A DNA stretch of 64,000 nt, taken from Panopea generosa. Taxonomy: Eukaryota > Mollusca > Bivalvia > Adapedonta > Hiatellidae. Positions 25,101 through 40,100 of this stretch are shown here, in pieces. The DNA lies in assembly GCA_029582155.1 (NCBI GenBank), contig CM055897.1, forward strand, positions 96,697,582 to 96,761,581, given 5' to 3'. The position numbers and the translations under genes are program-made. Positions within the stretch are counted from its first letter, which is position 1. The number at the start of each line of letters is the position of its first letter. Below the pieces are notes generated by a model that saw only the letters and a program-made list of their open reading frames with translations, searched no databases and was not told the origin of the DNA.

Positions 25101-28100
25101 AGGCTACATGATAAGATGTCAGAGTCGTGATTGATGGGTTTCAGGTTTGATCTCTGGTTCATGATCGGTGTGTCTGTTTAACAGTTATCATCTTTTTGGG
25201 TGAAAACTTCATAAGACATTGCTGTGACATCTCTGTATTATTTCTGTGATTCATTCTAAATCTTCTATATTTTCGTATTTTCGTCAGACGAAAGCATCAT
25301 TACACAGTTTCCGCAGCTGCAAAAATCTTTCACATGTGTGAACAACTGTGCCGTCTCACTATTTCTCTCGTCTTCTAATTAATTTAACTCAGCTTCTGAA
25401 AATTCTGGTTCAAAGTTGTAGGCCACAAGTCCTTCTCCGTTACTAAAATCCATTTTATTATTCTTGCGAGTACTTTTGCCGGTGACTATAATTGCACGTT
25501 TCTATATCTGCTGTAGCGTATAAATCAATTATGTTTTAAACCGGAAGTGCAGTTATGACGTCACGCAGGTATCCAATATGGCGACTTCCACCACAAAGTC
25601 GATGTGCGAAAATGACCGTTACAAAGCGAGCTGATATATCTTTATGGATTCGAATTTATGCATAATAATACTATTAATAGAAAGCTGAACTCATAGCTAT
25701 TCATATTATCCTGTTTTATACACAGGGTTGCGTTCCCCTTTAACGCATTCAGCACAAAATGTTCCTGATTGTCCGAGAATATACAACACATATCCATAAC
25801 TCTTTGTCTAGACCAAAACAAACATGACCTACTTATGATTTACGTGTATATTGACTGGAGTTATGTTCGATTCTCATATAGCTTTCAATCAACAATATAA
25901 ATAATCAATAAATAGCATTATAAACGGTGTTGTGTGACCTAGATTTAATCAATCTAAAAAATCCAACACAGAAGTACAACAAACGTAACAGTCAGATGAC
26001 CTAATTAACCGTTAAATATGTTCATCAATACACTGCTTGCATAAGATGACAGATTGGCGCGTTTTTCTATAAACAACAAATGAACCTAATAAATTTCACT
26101 AACAATCACTCTTTACTCAAACTACGAGTTATTATATCAAAAACATGTCAATATTTCACCCCATTAATGATTACATGTCGAATGGTGTTAGAGATTATAT
26201 CCCCCCCCCCCCCACCCCCTCACCAGATGACATCATTCTGCATAGTAGTAAATGCGTAAAACATTTTTTTATCAATGAAAACTGCCGCATTTTTTTACAG
26301 ATAAGTTTATTCTTCCGCATTTCCATGCAAATTGTATGCTTTCCGTATCGTAATTTTGAACTTTTATAAAGAAAAACATCCACAATAAATAAAAAACTTT
26401 GAAACTTTTGTTGTATAATACTTCCTCTGCTACGGTAAATGCGTGTTGAAAGTTGTGAACTACTTTATTGGTCAGATGAATATGGCGGTTCCTGCCATAC
26501 GTAGTTTGTACGACAGATTGCTGGGGCTGAATGACAGCTAAGGAAGTCAGAGCTTTGCTCGCCTTCCAAAAATGCCATCTGTCAATTAAAACGTCAGAAA
26601 ATACGGTTAGTATGTGCACGCTGAAAGTACATTGTTCTACATTGATAAGAGCAAGCCTCCAAGTGATTTAAAGTGAAGAGCACACTGACCATAAATTCGG
26701 ATATTCCAGTATGCAAACTAGTAATTTCATACAGATTTTCAGCTTTTTTTTCATCTTTTGTCGATTATTACATTCACTCTCAAATAATTCTGAACCACTT
26801 TTTCGGGTATTTAAACATGATTTAAGGTTTTTTCCAGGGCTTTATTGGTTTTATTGTATTTTTAAATGTTGTTAAATTTGCTTTTTTTAACTTTTATAAA
26901 TGCCCCCACCTTGTATAATGTAACGCTCCCGGGGACGTTCATAAAGGAATATATGGTAGAAATGAGAAATAGCAAATGTGGCTGCTCATATACCGTATCT
27001 TCTCACGTATTAGACGCATTCGTGTATATCGCGCATCCGTGTTTTAAGACCAAGAACTAAGAAAAAAAATACAATTCTCCTATATATGTGTATAGAGCGC
27101 ATCATAAGTGACACTATCGCGGTAGTGACAATTTTGAAGTTTCTCAAGAAAATGCCGTTAATTTTTTTAATCTACGTTTTATACACACTCAAAATATTTG
27201 ACACTTCGCATCACTGTTTCAATACATACTCAGTGTTGTCAACACCTGCCCAGGTGTGCAATTAAGATGTCAACTAATATGCAGAAGCCACATGGCAACA
27301 CCTGCTTTCAATACTTCGAAATGACCAGTGACACTCGTACACTGTCATGTTGTTTTTTTTGTTGTTTTTTAAATATTACAATAATTTTTTTTAATCATAA
27401 CAAAATACCGCATATTATATTGCTTTTACTTTATAAACATAAACTACTAAAAACTTCACAAACAAAAGATACTGGGTGTCGTTTAAAAATGATTGATTTT
27501 CAACCAAAGAACAGTCGTTTCTTTGACATTCACTCCATCATGCTTCGTCATCGCTAACACAGTTTCGTTAAAAAATCAATAAATTATATACCAGTATATA
27601 TCCAATACTAAAAGATTCATCAATTTGCAAAAACACAATTGCTTTGCATCCTTTGAAATTAAATACACAGTAATAAGCGCGTCATGCCAATTCCATCAGA
27701 TAAACATGTTACGGTCACGTAATCATGAAATGTCCACTCAAAGCCAGACTGGTTTACACTAAAGACATTACGGAATCGAAAACTATGTAATAAATAAATG
27801 TGAACCAGTCCGTGTTTTTATTTTGCGATTGAATATGTCTATAACGCCGACACAATTAATTTTTGACCTTGTGCCAATGTGTGATGTCTCTCTGGCAGTT
27901 TTTTGCGTCATTTTACGTAGCGTTCTTTTTCTCTATGTGGAAAAGTATCGATGTAACGGACATGATTTTCTAAAAATAGCGTGAACACTTTTTTAATTGT
28001 TCATCGAATAACAGTACATCGACTTAAAATCGGTGTTTGGATAAATAGATCAACTAGGGTAAAGAAAGTTGTGTAAGCAGGTTATGCGTCACCTGATTGT

Positions 28101-31100
28101 TTTATCACACATTTACAAACAAAGGAACGATGCCCTAGGCAATGTTTTTCACCGATAATTCGGGATTAAAACTTATAACAAAGAAAATTAAAGCTACAGG
28201 TATGGCAATTTATAGACTCTAAATAACAGAGAGCAATCATTATTTTATTTAATCTTTTAAAATATACATGGGAAATTATTGGAAATAGAAAATTTACATT
28301 AAAAAAAAATGAAATCTTCTGTACTTATGTATATTGCGCATCCCTTCTCGAAAGTCTTAAAAGTTGGAAAAAAAAAACGCACCTAATAAGCGAGTAGAAA
28401 CGGTAGGTATTATCATATCAACCATGCTAACCAATACTGTGTACTCCTTATCTCAGTATCTGTCGCGCTCAGGTAATGATAGTCAGATTACACTGTCCCT
28501 ATGAAGGTATTAGGAACATGTTGATAATTTGACACCTTCCTACTTTAACACATATTTCCAACATTAAGACTTCATTTTATACTTTTTTTGTGTATGGAAA
28601 CTTTGTAGAGAAATTAATTTTCTTTGTCACAGTGTAAAGTTTAAAATTGTAAGGCAAATATTAAATGAAATATAGGAACAGAAAATAAGAGAATTTACAA
28701 ATTTATGTATAAAATTTACTTTTTTGGTTTATTTTATTTCCAGAAATAAAAAAAGAAACATGTACAGCAATCAAAACTACATGTTTGTTTTATTTTTTTA
28801 AATGAAATCAACATAAAATTTAAATGAATATGCAAACTAGATCAACATAATAAAAAAAAAACACAAATGTAGTGTTTATTGGTGATCTCATGTGACAGTA
28901 AAATTCCATAAACAATTGAAACAAAGTTGCGTATAAAAAAATCTGATGCAAATTTCATTGTCGTTTTATCATTTGACATGTATGACCTATTTCTTTTCAT
29001 ATTTTTGATATTTTATTTGTACACGCTGACGTCACTGAAATGTGACATTTAAAACTTAACACATGGTTCCAAATTTAGGGTAATTTTATAGCAATCGTGT
29101 AGACGGCGTGTATAAAACATGTGCAGGATTTAATAAATACATGCATTATGATTGTTATCACATCAATTACGATACTAGCGAGAAAACAACTTTTCATTTT
29201 AATACGGTTAATATTTTATTTATTTCTATAATACAATCAATCTGCTTGTGAAGCGATAATTTATAAATCTTACAATGTATAACAATATTGGCGAGTATGC
29301 ATGTATGTTTCTAATTAAATACCCGATTGAAAATCAATTGTTTGATCTTTCAAACACAGCGGGATTCTTATTTGATCTTTCTTAATTGGCAAAATCTTAC
29401 CGATATCAATGATTTATTGCCCCCTGTTTGGTCAGTACGACACCGTGATAAACCCATGAATTTGTGTCAGCTGTGAAAACACAATAACATCAAAAGTGTG
29501 CTGAAAGTCAGCTCACATGTAAACATAGTTTTATTTCCTGTCAAAGGTCACGCAGGATGCACATTTCCAGAAACACAAAAATAGACTGCTTCTGTTTTCA
29601 GAAAATTGTATTTGACCTCAATTTATTTTTTGATTCCCGCGCAAATCATGGAAAATTCCAGCACTTTACATAATGTGACTGGGCGATGACCTCGCTTGAC
29701 CCTTATGTTAGATTGGACGCTGTTTTCATAAAAACTTTAGATAGTAACACTATGATGTCATGGGTAATTTTACTTAATTAAGGAAATGCTATTTTACACA
29801 AATGTAAACTTCCTGTTGGGGAAAATGAAGTTTATGTGTGTTATTTTTGCGATTGAAATGCACGGGCATGAATTGTCATGATCATGAGCTTATCAATAAA
29901 CGCGAGATATGTTGTGATCATGAGGCTATTGATTGAGACGGGATTTGATGGATCATGAGGCTATCGATACAGACGTGGAAAGTTGTCTATGAGAGGCATA
30001 GGGTTAAAACAAGTGGCTGCTCAATAGAGGTGACCGCTTACACAGCGTTGACTGTATACGACATCTGGAATTTACTGGATAAAAAGTTTCTTTAAGATAA
30101 TGGAACAAAGGAATAAAATCTTCCATTTTAAGTGAAATACTAACTGCAGGTTTAGAATAGTTTCAATACATTACATTCTCTCTGACAATTTAATCTTCTC
30201 ATGGTCATGGTGAATAGTTTACAGAGAAAAATAAAACACAAATTTGTCTTGTTAGAAATGTTTTTTTTCAAATTTCTCACTTTTGTCAATACACTTATAA
30301 ATATCAAGTGTTAATATTAAATGTAAAATATAGCATTTTTTATTGAATACTTGACTATCCATATTGAGGGGGTGGGGGGAATATGAATTTTCAGCCAGAG
30401 TCAACCCGTCTTCTACTGCTAGATATTGAATGTGACAGGTCATATTATACATGTGTAACACCATCCACGGAATATTGTGGCTTATTTTCCTATCAGACCT
30501 AAACCTGTCACTAGAAGTGATTAACACCCCTACAGCACCATCTTGACAGTTGTGATTTTGGGAGTTAATATTGCTGTTTGTTTGCAGGTGTTTAAAATTT
30601 GTGCCACACATATCTATACTTGATGTTGATATCTAGTCAATCGCCTGAAAACTGAGTTTGCTCTACAAGAATCTAATATGGTAAATACAACAAGGGCAAT
30701 AAATTTGCATGGAATTAAGTCACATAAGATTTGTGTATTATGCACATCTACACTTGATGTTGACCATGTAGGCAAAAAGGAGAGGCAAAAACAAATGAGT
30801 CATACCTTGGCACTTCCTCCGTTTTCTTCTGATCAGGAATGTTTTGGAACTCCTTTGTTTTTGTTAAATCTTCCCGAATCTGTTGAATCTCCTGCCAACA
30901 CACAAGTTTATAATTTTAAATACATGTAAATATTATTAACAGTAGAAATGCAACTTGTATCCCAATTGATAAATTTGCAAAAAAGTCAAAATAAAAATAA
31001 ATTTCAGTTGATGTTTACTCCTGATGATAACAGTCAAATCTAAAATAAAAGCACATTAACATTATTCACATACAATAAAATTCTTTTAAAATGTAACGTT

Positions 31101-34100
31101 CACATACAATAAAATGGTTCACATACAATAAAATTTCATTTAAAAGGTAACATGGTTCAAATACAATAAAATGGTTCACAAACAATAAAATTCTTTTAAA
31201 ATGTAACATGGTTCACATACAATAAAATGGTTCACATACAATAAAATACTTTTAAAATGTAACATGGTTCACATACAATAAAATGGTTCACAAACAATAA
31301 AGTTCTTTCAAAAGGTAACATTGTTCACATACAATAAAATGGTTCACATAAAACAACATTCTTTTAAAATGTTACTTATATCTTGAAAGTCTTTTCATGA
31401 CTGGGATCAGGTTTTGGCTATTTTAACTAGAAATATCACTTAAGGTGATGGATACCCTAAGATTGCGCCCTGACACAGTCATTGCACCTTTTTGCTGCTC
31501 GCTTTGACACAGTGAACCAATTAGAGTAACAGATGTGGGTATTTGATGCCCAATTGTGGGGTGACAAGTAAGGTGAAGGTTTAACACTTTATACATGGAA
31601 GACACTTTTATAATTTTGAGTTTAATTAGAGCTAAGGAATATTGTCTGCGAGTATAAAAATGAATGTGTGATATGTATTCCTTATAAAGCAAATGTTGGT
31701 GTTTTGGTCAAGTCTTTGACTTTGGAAGGTACAAGGCAATGAAGACACAGGTCACACTTTACAGGTGTGCATGGTGAGCAGAGTATACATTGATTGAAAC
31801 AAATGATGCCTATGTAAGGAAAAGAATATGAGTACTTGAAAATGACCATGTTAAGATTAACCTATCAGATGTTCTGTGGGAGCATAGAGAGCAAGTTCAC
31901 CCAGTTGTCCTGCAAGTCTGGTTCTGGAAGATAAGCCAATGAATACGAGCTGTGTCATGGGAGCCGTTTTCTTCCTACATCATGATCAGCAAGTGTATCC
32001 GAGTTGTGTCATCTGAGGATTTTTTGTACTTCACAAACATGTTACTGTCACAAGTTGCAGAATTATAATTGTCAGTTGTACAGTAGTCTCTTTGTAATAT
32101 CTGAAAGCTTGCCACCTTATCAAGAACAGTTCTAATGGGAGAAGCTTAAGTATTAGACAGCCAGCTGAACATACAAATGGTCCATGTAGTGAACTGGGTC
32201 AATGGTCAATGTCGCTGATGTCAAGAGATTTCTAATAAGGTAAAGATTGTCAAGAATGTTTCCAGATCTATGAGTAGGTTTGGGAAAATGTCTGAAAATT
32301 CAAAGGGCCATAATTCATTGAAAGATTATTCAGGTGCGACATGCAAACGATATGCTTGGTACCAATCACTTGTGTCATTGAATTCCAGCCAATGGTTGCC
32401 AAGAAAGAACGACCACAATAAAAATTTCTGAAAAATTCAAAGGACCATAAATCATTAAAAAATTATTCTTGTGCAACATACCGTTAATATGAACGTGACT
32501 TGGTACCAGTCACCTTTGTGAGGTTCCATTGAATTCGGCCAATGGTTGCTAAGAAATAGTGATCACAAAAATTGTCCGCAGACGGACGGACGGATTGGCC
32601 GACTGACTAGCGTGACTCCTTTATAGCCCCCATGTACTTTGTATCTGGGGGTATAAAAAATTGCCTGACAATTCAACAACATTTAAAATAAATAAATTTC
32701 TTAAGACTTTTGCCTTCCACATAGAAGCCCTTCAAAAAAGGTTTTTGTATAAACACTAGGTGAAGAAAATATGCACATCTCCACTTCATAAATTTAAAAT
32801 TACAGGTTGTAGAGAAATAGCATGGACAAACAAAAATAAGCAAAAAAAAATATTTGGTAATGGACAGAATCAAAGGCCATACCTGTAAAATATCATCTCC
32901 ACATGGTAGTGATGCATCCTTCCAAGTTTCATAAATTTCCAACTTGTAGTTGTAGAGAAATAGCGCATACAAAGATTTGGTAATGGATGGAATGAAGGGA
33001 CCGTAACTTGGCAAGAAAAATCATTGAACCATAACATGAAGACAATATGCACAACAAGAATAAGAAATAAAATAATAAGAAACAGCCATGACAAGGATTT
33101 GAGGACACTTGGACGAAACGGCAACTATATGATTCCTCAAAATTTTCCCAAAAAGCATAAAAAGTGTAACTGCTGAAAAGAACTAAAAGAAACTGTTGTA
33201 AAACAAATCGGTTGTAATGATGCTTTTACTAACCATCTCACGTTTATATTGCTGGGCAAGTCGCTGTTTTTTACTTAGTGCTGGACGTTCATCTTTAGGC
33301 AGTCTCTCATTTTTCTTCTTTCTTGCTTGCTGAAATAATCATACATACCAGTAAACACATGTAACATAAGAAATGTTAACAGTTTTTGTATGCTATCAGC
33401 GTTCGACATTAACTTTTTTTTTCACTAGACCACCGGGCTAGTAACTCAGTAAAACTACTAGACCTGACCAAACTTCAACTAGACCAGACCAATATTGTAA
33501 CTATGACTCTGGACATAGTACTGAAAGTTGGTCACAAGTTTTCTTTGTTTCAGTTCTGCCTTTTGTATTTTGGTTGTTATCATCCCGATCTTTTCCCCCG
33601 GTGAAGCCAAAATTGAATAGACATGTCGAAAGGTTTTGTTCGTAGTTAATATCAATAAATCATAAATTGGTCTTCTAATGTCATAAAATATAGAAGAAAA
33701 TAACTGAAGCCGATCATAACCGGAAGAGTTACACCGCTTGATATGTTGCGTCAATAGAACAGGTTAGAGTTATGCTGCTTAGTTTGGGCCGCTTAGTAAT
33801 TCTACGTTATGTGTTTTCGCGTTCACCGTAATGCTACAAATTATTGATAGTCAATGATTTAAAATGCTTGTCGGCAGGTGCATAAATTGATTCAATGATA
33901 AACATTATCAGCTCAGGTTTTGGTGCTTTTTAACTGATTTCTTAATTTTAATTTAACACGACCAGTCAGACCACCTACATTCCAGTAGAACACAACCGGA
34001 CCAAGTATATACTAGACTTTGTCGGTCAGATGTGGGTTAATGTTGAACCCTGGATTTGTTGTACTTTACTAACCTTATCTGGGTATTTTGTGAATTGCAC

Positions 34101-37100
34101 AATGCAATGTTGATAACTTTTCATTTAACATAATTTCTGAAAATTATACAGGGAATGTCCCTATCGAATCTTGTTCATGGTATAATATATGAAGCAACTA
34201 GTCATATTCTATCTACCAGGTGAAAATTTGGAATTAAAATAAATATACATGTAGACACTTTATTTCATTCCATTTTGGAAAAATACATGAAACTAGAGTA
34301 AACAGCTGAAAAGCATTGTTGTGGTCATAAATGATAAACAAGAGGGCCACTGTGGTCCTTAATTGCCCATCTGTGCTATAAGAGAGTATGCCAAACAAAA
34401 CAGTTTTCAAAGATTCGGGGGCCATAACTCCAACATTAATTATGTGATTTGGCCAGTTCAAGAATTTGTTACTAAAGGTCAAATAGTGATGTATGGTGTT
34501 TAGCGTCGTTTTTAATAATTGTTCAGTTATATCGTGACGGTGTCTACTCGAGACAGAATTCTGAACGCTGCCACTTTGGAGTATCATGTCGCAGACACAT
34601 GGTATGATACCCAACTAATCACATTATACTGACACAGGGTAGACCAAACCAAGAACTATTCTCTTATTGCGAAGCTTCTAGTACTATATTTCGAGTCTTT
34701 GGTAAGTCTTGGCGGGAGATTGAACCGCGACCTTCCAAATGCGATTAATCAACCAATCTGGCAAGTTTAAAATCTTGTCTGAGATGTTATGTTTACCAAT
34801 ATTATAACTAGTGATGAAGAAAGTTGATGAAGATCCACAAAAATGTATATTGTGTATATAACCAACATTTAATGAAATATTAGAACAATTCAACTTGACC
34901 TCTCCTCAGGTGAGCTAGTAAAAGACTGTAAAATTGGTATGAAAAAAAAAAAACACTAAAAAAACCCATATCAGTTTGAGCAGATACATGAACATGAGAA
35001 AAATCATTTTTAAAATTGCAATGTGTCCTATTACAGTAATTTCACAAAATAAATTCTGTCTAACAATGCCAATTTTTAAAGATGATTCAATCTACCAATA
35101 ACTGATGTCCCATGAATTTGGTATATCCTATAAAAACATAAAAAAGAAGTGTACACTATTGAATTTAACCTGAAATATTTCATTAACAGATAAGTTTAAT
35201 ATTCATCTCATGTTAATTATATTCATGTTTTAATGAAAGACAATTTGATTATTTTTTTGTCTTTTCAAACATACCCTTGTTTTGTAATTTGGCCTTTTTC
35301 TCGGATCTCTCGCCTTCTGCCACTCATCGTAGGAATGGAACTTCATCAGCTGTAAAAATATTCAATTTAAATTTTGTTGAAACAATCAATGAAGTTTGAT
35401 ACTAGGAATGTGTCTGTCAACACAAAAAGGGACAAAAAACTTCTGTAAAATTTGACTATGTTGACAACTATCGAACTTAATCTTTATTTTATGATTACAC
35501 AGGTACACATGAAATATTAATTCAATTCATAGACCTTTTCAGAAGTTACTGATCAGAAATCAATTTTTTTTACTGGACAGATGAATAGGCGGACAATGGT
35601 AGCACTTATGCCCCAACACCAGTCTTCGAAAAGCAGGTGCATAAAAAGATTTGGACCAACACTAGGAAATAAATTTCTCCAATCCTTAGAATAAAACTGA
35701 ATTCAATATATCAGATATGTGTAATCGAAGTATTTTACCATTAAACAAAACTGCAGATTATCTTTTTTAGTAACTAACAGATAAATTGTAGTATCAAATC
35801 CATCTTCTTATAAAGTAGCATTCTCGTGAATATTGACAATTTTTTTTTTTGACAGGACAGGCATTAAATAAACTTAGCCCAAAGTAAGTGTCGCATTTCA
35901 TTTCCCCTATTATAATCAAATGTCGGTACAAACAACTTCTGTTATAGACTTGACAGCCAACTCATTTTCTGCAAAAATTACTTTCAATCAGATATATTGA
36001 ATCTCAAGATCTTGCTCTTGTAACAAGACTTCAAAGTAAAACTTACATCTTCCTCTGTCAGTTCATACTCATCACTCTCATCTTCAAAGCACTCATCGTG
36101 GTATTTCTGTATCAATTATAAACACACCTTGTGTCAATATGATATTCTATTTAATTTAATTTTGTTAAAAAGTCGTTACGATATAATGTGTAATATAGTA
36201 AACAATATTCTCTAACACATACACTCCCAAACAGTTACACACATAACACTCATCTACAGATAGAGATTACACACATACTCACCCCCCGACAGATATTACA
36301 CACATACACTCCACCACGGATAGAGATTACACACATACTCACCCCAGGAAAGAGATTACACACACTCACCCACAGATAGAGATTACACACATACACTCAC
36401 CTACAGATAGAGATTACACACATTCTCACCCCCATAAAAGGTTACACACATACTCACCCAATGATAGAGATTACACACATACACTCACTCATGGATAAAG
36501 ATTACATAAATACAGTCACCCACAGATACAGATTACACACATACACTCCCCCTCAGATAGAGATTACACACATACACTCCCCCTCAGATAGAGATTACAC
36601 ACATACACTCCCCCATGGATAGAGATTACACACATAATCACCCACTGATAGAGATTACAAACATAAACTCACCCACGGATAAAGATTACACACATACACT
36701 CACCAACGGATAGAGATGACATACATTCACTCACCCTAGGATAGAGATTACACACATATTCACCCACTGATAGATATTAAACACACATACACTCACCCAC
36801 GGATAGATATTACACACATACACTAACCCACAGATAGAGATTACACACATACACTAACCCACAGATAGAGATTACACACATACACTCACCCATGGATAGA
36901 GATTACACACATACACTCACCCACAGATAGAGATTACATACACTCACCCACGGATAGAAATTACACACATACACTCACCCACGGATAGAGATTACACACA
37001 TACACGGATAAAGCTTAACGTGGAATGTTGTATTCAAAGTTTAATAACACTACTCAATATTTAGATGAAGATGTTGGGAATACAAAAGTGGCGGCTTAGC

Positions 37101-40100
37101 TGTTCCATTCAAGAAACATACCTTTTGGATAAATTCAAAGAATTTGTCTTCATCTTGCTCTTCACTTGTGAATTTTTTACGTTTCTTTTTGGATGTAAAA
37201 CCTGGTAAATAAACAAGAATTGTCAGATGACAACAAAGAGCACCGACCACCCATGCAAAGATTGAGATTGGAGGCAAACACCAAAACTTAAACGCAACTA
37301 AACGCAAAAGACGAAAAATTAAGTCCAAAAAGGGCCATAACTCTGCCAAAATGCAATCCCAAGTTATGGTTCTTATCTGTGTGTGTTCCATCAATGATGG
37401 TGAACACACATGAGAAGTTTCATTCATATTCAATGAGTGGTTGCACAGATATCTTACCTGATAAAACACTTTAACTTGAAAAATAAAGTCCAAAAAGGGC
37501 CATAACTCTGCCTAAATGCAACCCGAGTTATGGTTCTTGTCTGTGTGTTCCATCGATGATGGTGAACACACATGTGAAGATTCATTCATATCCAATGAGT
37601 GGTTGCATAGATACCTTAAACTTAAACGCAACCAAACCCAAGTTTAACCTGGGTGTCTAAGTCCAAAAAGGGTCATTACTGTGCCAAAATGCAATACAGA
37701 GATTTGGTTCTTATCTCTGTGTGTTCCATCGATAACGGTGTTAAAAGTTTCATTCATATCCAATGAGTGGTTGCATAGATATCTTAAACGCAAACGTTTA
37801 ACCTGGGTGTCTACAGATGAAGCCGCCGGCGTCATGGCAATAGCTCTCCTTGGACATTCGTCCCGGGGAGCTAATAATATATTCATCTAAAATTATACCA
37901 GAAATAAGCCAAGAATGGTATCCAAACATACACAGATTGCTAATAATAAAACTTACGTTTTTAACAATTTATAACATGTACTGGAGAACATATACTGTGA
38001 AATCATTAATTTTCTTGTTGGATTAATTTTCGTTGATTTTGCGGTAAGCCTCAACAACAGATTCAAATCCACATGGACAGATCGTAATCATAATTTTGTT
38101 ACATCCAAACTGTGTTGAATTTACCTGTACTGGAAAGGTAGACCTATATTTCCTAAGCTTTAGCTTCTCAAATATTTTCTATCTAGTGTGTGCATTTTGT
38201 TACTATTTATGAAATAAAATAAATTAACATATTTTATTAAATGCTACTTCCATCTGTTTTGTAACATATACTAGTAGAATAATTTTCAATGTCAGGGGTA
38301 TATATTAAATTTTTGTCACTGTGAAAGGTGCTAAAAATAGGCTGTTTTCTAGAAAAATATGTCAATTTCAATAGCATATGACACATTTAACACCAACGTG
38401 ACATTTTTCATTAATCTTGGCCAGAGTGGCCCTAAATCGCTCACATGTGGCAGAGGAGACAATGCCAAAGACGGTTTGACCAGTTCAAGAACTTAAAGAT
38501 ATTATGGTTATATAACTACGATGTAAGTTTAGTAGACATCAAGTGAAAGCTACGAGTACTAGAATGCACACAAGGCCAAATAGTGCAATTTTTGATGATT
38601 CATGACCATGACTCAACTTTAATTATCCGATTCCGCTAGTTCAATAACTTGTCCAAGATATTATGGTTATGTAACAACTGTGTAAGTTTGGTGAGACACA
38701 AATGAAAAGTGCGGGTGCTAGAGCGCTCACAATGTCAAATAGAACAGTTTTTGACAATTCAAGGGCCACAACTCTGACATTAATATTCCGACTTTGCCAG
38801 TTCTATAATTTGTCCGAGATATTATGGTTATAAAAGTTAGACGAGGATCAAAATGAAAAATTAGGGTGCTAGAATGCACACACGGTCAAAAAGTGCATTT
38901 TTTATTGTTTCAAGAGCCATAATCTTACATTAATAATCCGATTTGGCCAGTTCGAGATATTATGGTTATATATCTACTATATAAGTTTAGTGAAGATCCA
39001 ATCAAATATGTGGGTGCTAGAGTGCACACAACAACAAAAAAATTAACAGACAGACAAGCAATCAGAAAAGCTCACCTTCAGCTTTGCTTAAGTGAGCTAA
39101 AAAAAACAACACATGCATACATATAGGTAGAATACAGATTTCATGTATTTGAATCATGAATTTTGCACTGACTATTAAGACAAAATGCATGCATATTTGA
39201 ATGTTTTTAACTTACGTCTTCGAAACACAAACTCTGAAAACACATCCATGAAAATTTTCCTGAAGAACCATAACTGTAAGATAAAACAAATGACAGTTTA
39301 ATGTTGATATGCTGTAAAGTAACCAATATTTTATACTTTAACCTTCTGAGAACGTCTCAATTAAATAGAGGATCTTACATAAGTCTCAAGTTATTATTGA
39401 ACTTATTGGAAAGAATATATTACTAAAAAGAATATTATATCATTTTTCTAAAGAAGTTTAATAAATTCAATAATAAAAGAGCACAAATGTAAGATTCATT
39501 TTATCACATAACACAGAAAAATTATATTTACCATTTATTTAACAGATTGCCTCTATAAGGAATGAGAAAAAATCAAGCTTATTGGTTTGCTTTGAGTCAT
39601 AGTACGACGTAACGTCTCAAAATATGTCATTTAACCATGGCAAATTGACGTCATTTATATAGTCGGGCAAGTCAGAAAGTATTTTAGCAATTTACGTACG
39701 AGTCCGTATGATTGGGGTTACAATACTTAAGAATATGTGACCCTCATAAAAAATGAATAAGGTAATATAACAGTTTATACAAAACATATATATTCTAAAG
39801 AAATAAATTGTTGATTTCAGTGTGGCAAATTTTTTTTTATGATTTACGTCCATTTTTATTTAAAATGATCATTATGTAAATAAAAAATCTGGCCAAAAAA
39901 ATTAGCTGCCTACCTACCCACATGTTAATACTGGGACGGAGCACAGAAAACAAACATTTTTTTAAGGATGGCCTGATAATTCTAAACTTGAGAATGTGCC
40001 TCACAACCATCAGCAATTTTTACATATCTTTTTTTTTCCATTGCCATAGCAACCAAAAAATAATGATTTGCATAACCTTCTCATTACCCTCTCTACCTTC

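Noticed and set aside
27198-27557. 119-codon plus-strand ORF
   Set aside because: Lies inside a non-coding DNA transposon and shows no domain-like features.
37050-37493. 147-codon minus-strand ORF as a stand-alone gene
   Set aside because: Only 37122-37201 is a real exon; the rest translates a tandem-unit element and intron.
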